Source of the DNA: Rhodospirillales bacterium
GTDB taxonomy: Bacteria; Pseudomonadota; Alphaproteobacteria; Micavibrionales; Micavibrionaceae
Assembly (NCBI GenBank): GCA_020638295.1
Contig: JACKIU010000003.1
Span: 124,001 to 188,000 of the forward strand
DNA length: 64,000 bases
Reading direction: 5' to 3'
Below, piece by piece: positions 63,184 to 64,000 of the stretch. Position 1 is the first letter of the stretch; every line of letters starts with the position of its first letter. The position numbers were made by a program, and so were the translations under genes. The notes under the pieces were generated by a model, which did no database searches, was not told the DNA's origin, and worked only from the letters and a program-made list of their open reading frames with translations.

Positions 63184-64000
63184 ATGTCAAAGAAGATGTT
63201 GATTGATGCCACCCATATTGAAGAAACGCGGGTGGCGATTGTTGATGATGGTCGCCTTGAAGAGTTCGATTATGAGAGCTCTTTCCGTAAGCCCCTTAAA
63301 GGCAATATTTATCTCGCGAAAGTGACGCGGGTTGAGCCGTCCTTGCAGGCGGCCTTTGTGAATTTCGGCGGGAACCGTCATGGCTTTTTGCCGTTTTCGG
63401 AAATTCATCCGGATTATTTCCGCATTCCGGTGGCTGACCGGAAGGCGTTGATTGCAGAGCAAGAGGCTGCTTTGCAGGCGCATGATGAAGAAGAGGCTCT
63501 GGACGATCACGATGAGCCGGAAGATGAAGTCAGTCTTGAGTCTGATGAAGATGACGTCGAAGAGGATGCGGTTGAAGAGTTGGGTGGTGATCTGGCTGTG
63601 GCGTCTGAAGAGGATGACGAAGAGGCCAAAGCCGCCCAAAAGCCTGCGCGCGGGCGGAAATCGAAAGATAAGGATAGTGAAGCCGACGGGGCGGATATGG
63701 CTGATGAAAAGGCTGATGTTGACGTTGTATATGATGAGGATTCGATCGGCAACCGTAAGGAAGAGCTGGAAAACGATATTGATGGCAATGTTGTCGATGA
63801 CGAGGAAGAGGAAGCCAACGGTAACAGCCGTAATCGTCGTGGCGGGCGTGGGCGCGGTCGTCGGGGGGGGCGCAATAACGGATGGAATGGCCGGGGTGGC
63901 CGAAATGCGGCGCACCGTGCCAAACGGGTTGAAACTTTTGGTGGCGAGGAAATGGATGAAGAGCAACGTTTCCGTTTTAATTTGCGCCGCAAGTACAAGA
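63184..64000 (+). CDS. rne: Ribonuclease E/G, N-terminal part (3' truncated by window edge)
   Basis: The reading frame is open from ATG 63184 (GGAGAAAT before it) to the window end, 272 residues visible. It begins with MSKKMLIDATHIEETRVAIV, typical of RNase E/G, followed by an S1 domain start (GNIYLAKVTRVEPSLQAAFVNFG, then GFLPFSEIHPDYFR). After residue 84 the S1 domain is interrupted by about 175 residues: an acidic stretch, a Lys-rich part, and an RG-rich patch (NRRGGRGRGRRGG near 218-230). The S1 sequence resumes at FNLRRKYK. The catalytic part lies outside. Long S1 insertions are known from alphaproteobacterial RNase E; this one is large. Confidence 0.94.
   Translation, partial: MSKKMLIDATHIEETRVAIVDDGRLEEFDYESSFRKPLKGNIYLAKVTRVEPSLQAAFVNFGGNRHGFLPFSEIHPDYFRIPVADRKALIAEQEAALQAHDEEEALDDHDEPEDEVSLESDEDDVEEDAVEELGGDLAVASEEDDEEAKAAQKPARGRKSKDKDSEADGADMADEKADVDVVYDEDSIGNRKEELENDIDGNVVDDEEEEANGNSRNRRGGRGRGRRGGRNNGWNGRGGRNAAHRAKRVETFGGEEMDEEQRFRFNLRRKYK

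Noticed and set aside
63187..63966. 259-codon minus-strand frame at the right edge
   Set aside because: Antisense to the RNase E N-terminus, whose sense translation begins with unmistakable family sequence.

Overview
The window reads as a chromosomal segment of an alphaproteobacterium of moderate GC. The evidence is the kind and arrangement of genes: an aa3 cytochrome c oxidase cluster ctaC-ctaD-ctaB-ctaG-ctaE-DUF983-surf1, a 1599-residue NAD-dependent glutamate dehydrogenase, an IalB-family protein, SDHAF4 (DUF1674), SRP RNA placed just before dnaX, radA-cvpA-purF, yfgM-bamB-der, and amiC divergent from an RNase E with a very large S1-domain insertion. I cannot fix the genus. A deep-branching or uncultured lineage is possible, because cytochrome c maturation here is System II (CcsB/CcsA plus a ResA-like thioredoxin), whereas System I (Ccm) is the usual alphaproteobacterial route.

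Layout. 0-8.4 kb: tail of a glutathione S-transferase, an SDR-type epimerase, a soluble PAS histidine kinase, a DsbD-type reductase with a peroxiredoxin-like partner, and acetoacetyl-CoA synthetase. 8.4-9.06 kb: no clear protein gene, but palindromes, a consensus promoter on the minus strand, and an alanine-rich putative leader peptide in front of a class I aminotransferase. 9-13.3 kb: aminotransferase, SpoU-type RNA methyltransferase, IalB-like protein, M23 endopeptidase. 13.5-21 kb: cytochrome oxidase genes and assembly factors, all minus strand. 21-33 kb: rsmE/ubiA, NAD-GDH, a soluble chemoreceptor, and the resA-like/ccsA/ccsB System II operon. 33.3-37.1 kb: SRP RNA, dnaX, ybaB, an SDR and xthA.

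37.2-61 kb: L,D-transpeptidase with a coiled-coil partner, isocitrate dehydrogenase, an arylsulfotransferase-like propeller, a beta-barrel candidate divergent from a redoxin across a Fur-like site, yfgM-bamB-three unknown genes-der, mscS, purF-cvpA, radA, an EAL protein, heparinase II/III-like protein, rpe, a DUF2927-like protein, aroQ-rsmB, SDHAF4, DUF1223, a GNAT enzyme and a small lipoprotein. 61.5-64 kb: amiC and the start of rne.

Two themes stand out. One is respiration and periplasmic redox: DsbD, two peroxiredoxin-like proteins, CcsBA/ResA, aa3 oxidase with its assembly factors, heme O synthase, UbiA, SDHAF4. The other is envelope and RNA/ribosome housekeeping. Compositionally, the plus strand is G/T-rich from 0 to about 37.1 kb, becomes C/A-rich to about 61.2 kb, and then reverts, whatever the gene orientation. 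This suggests that a segment of about 24 kb is inverted relative to replication. No complete mobile element, CRISPR array, rRNA or tRNA was found.
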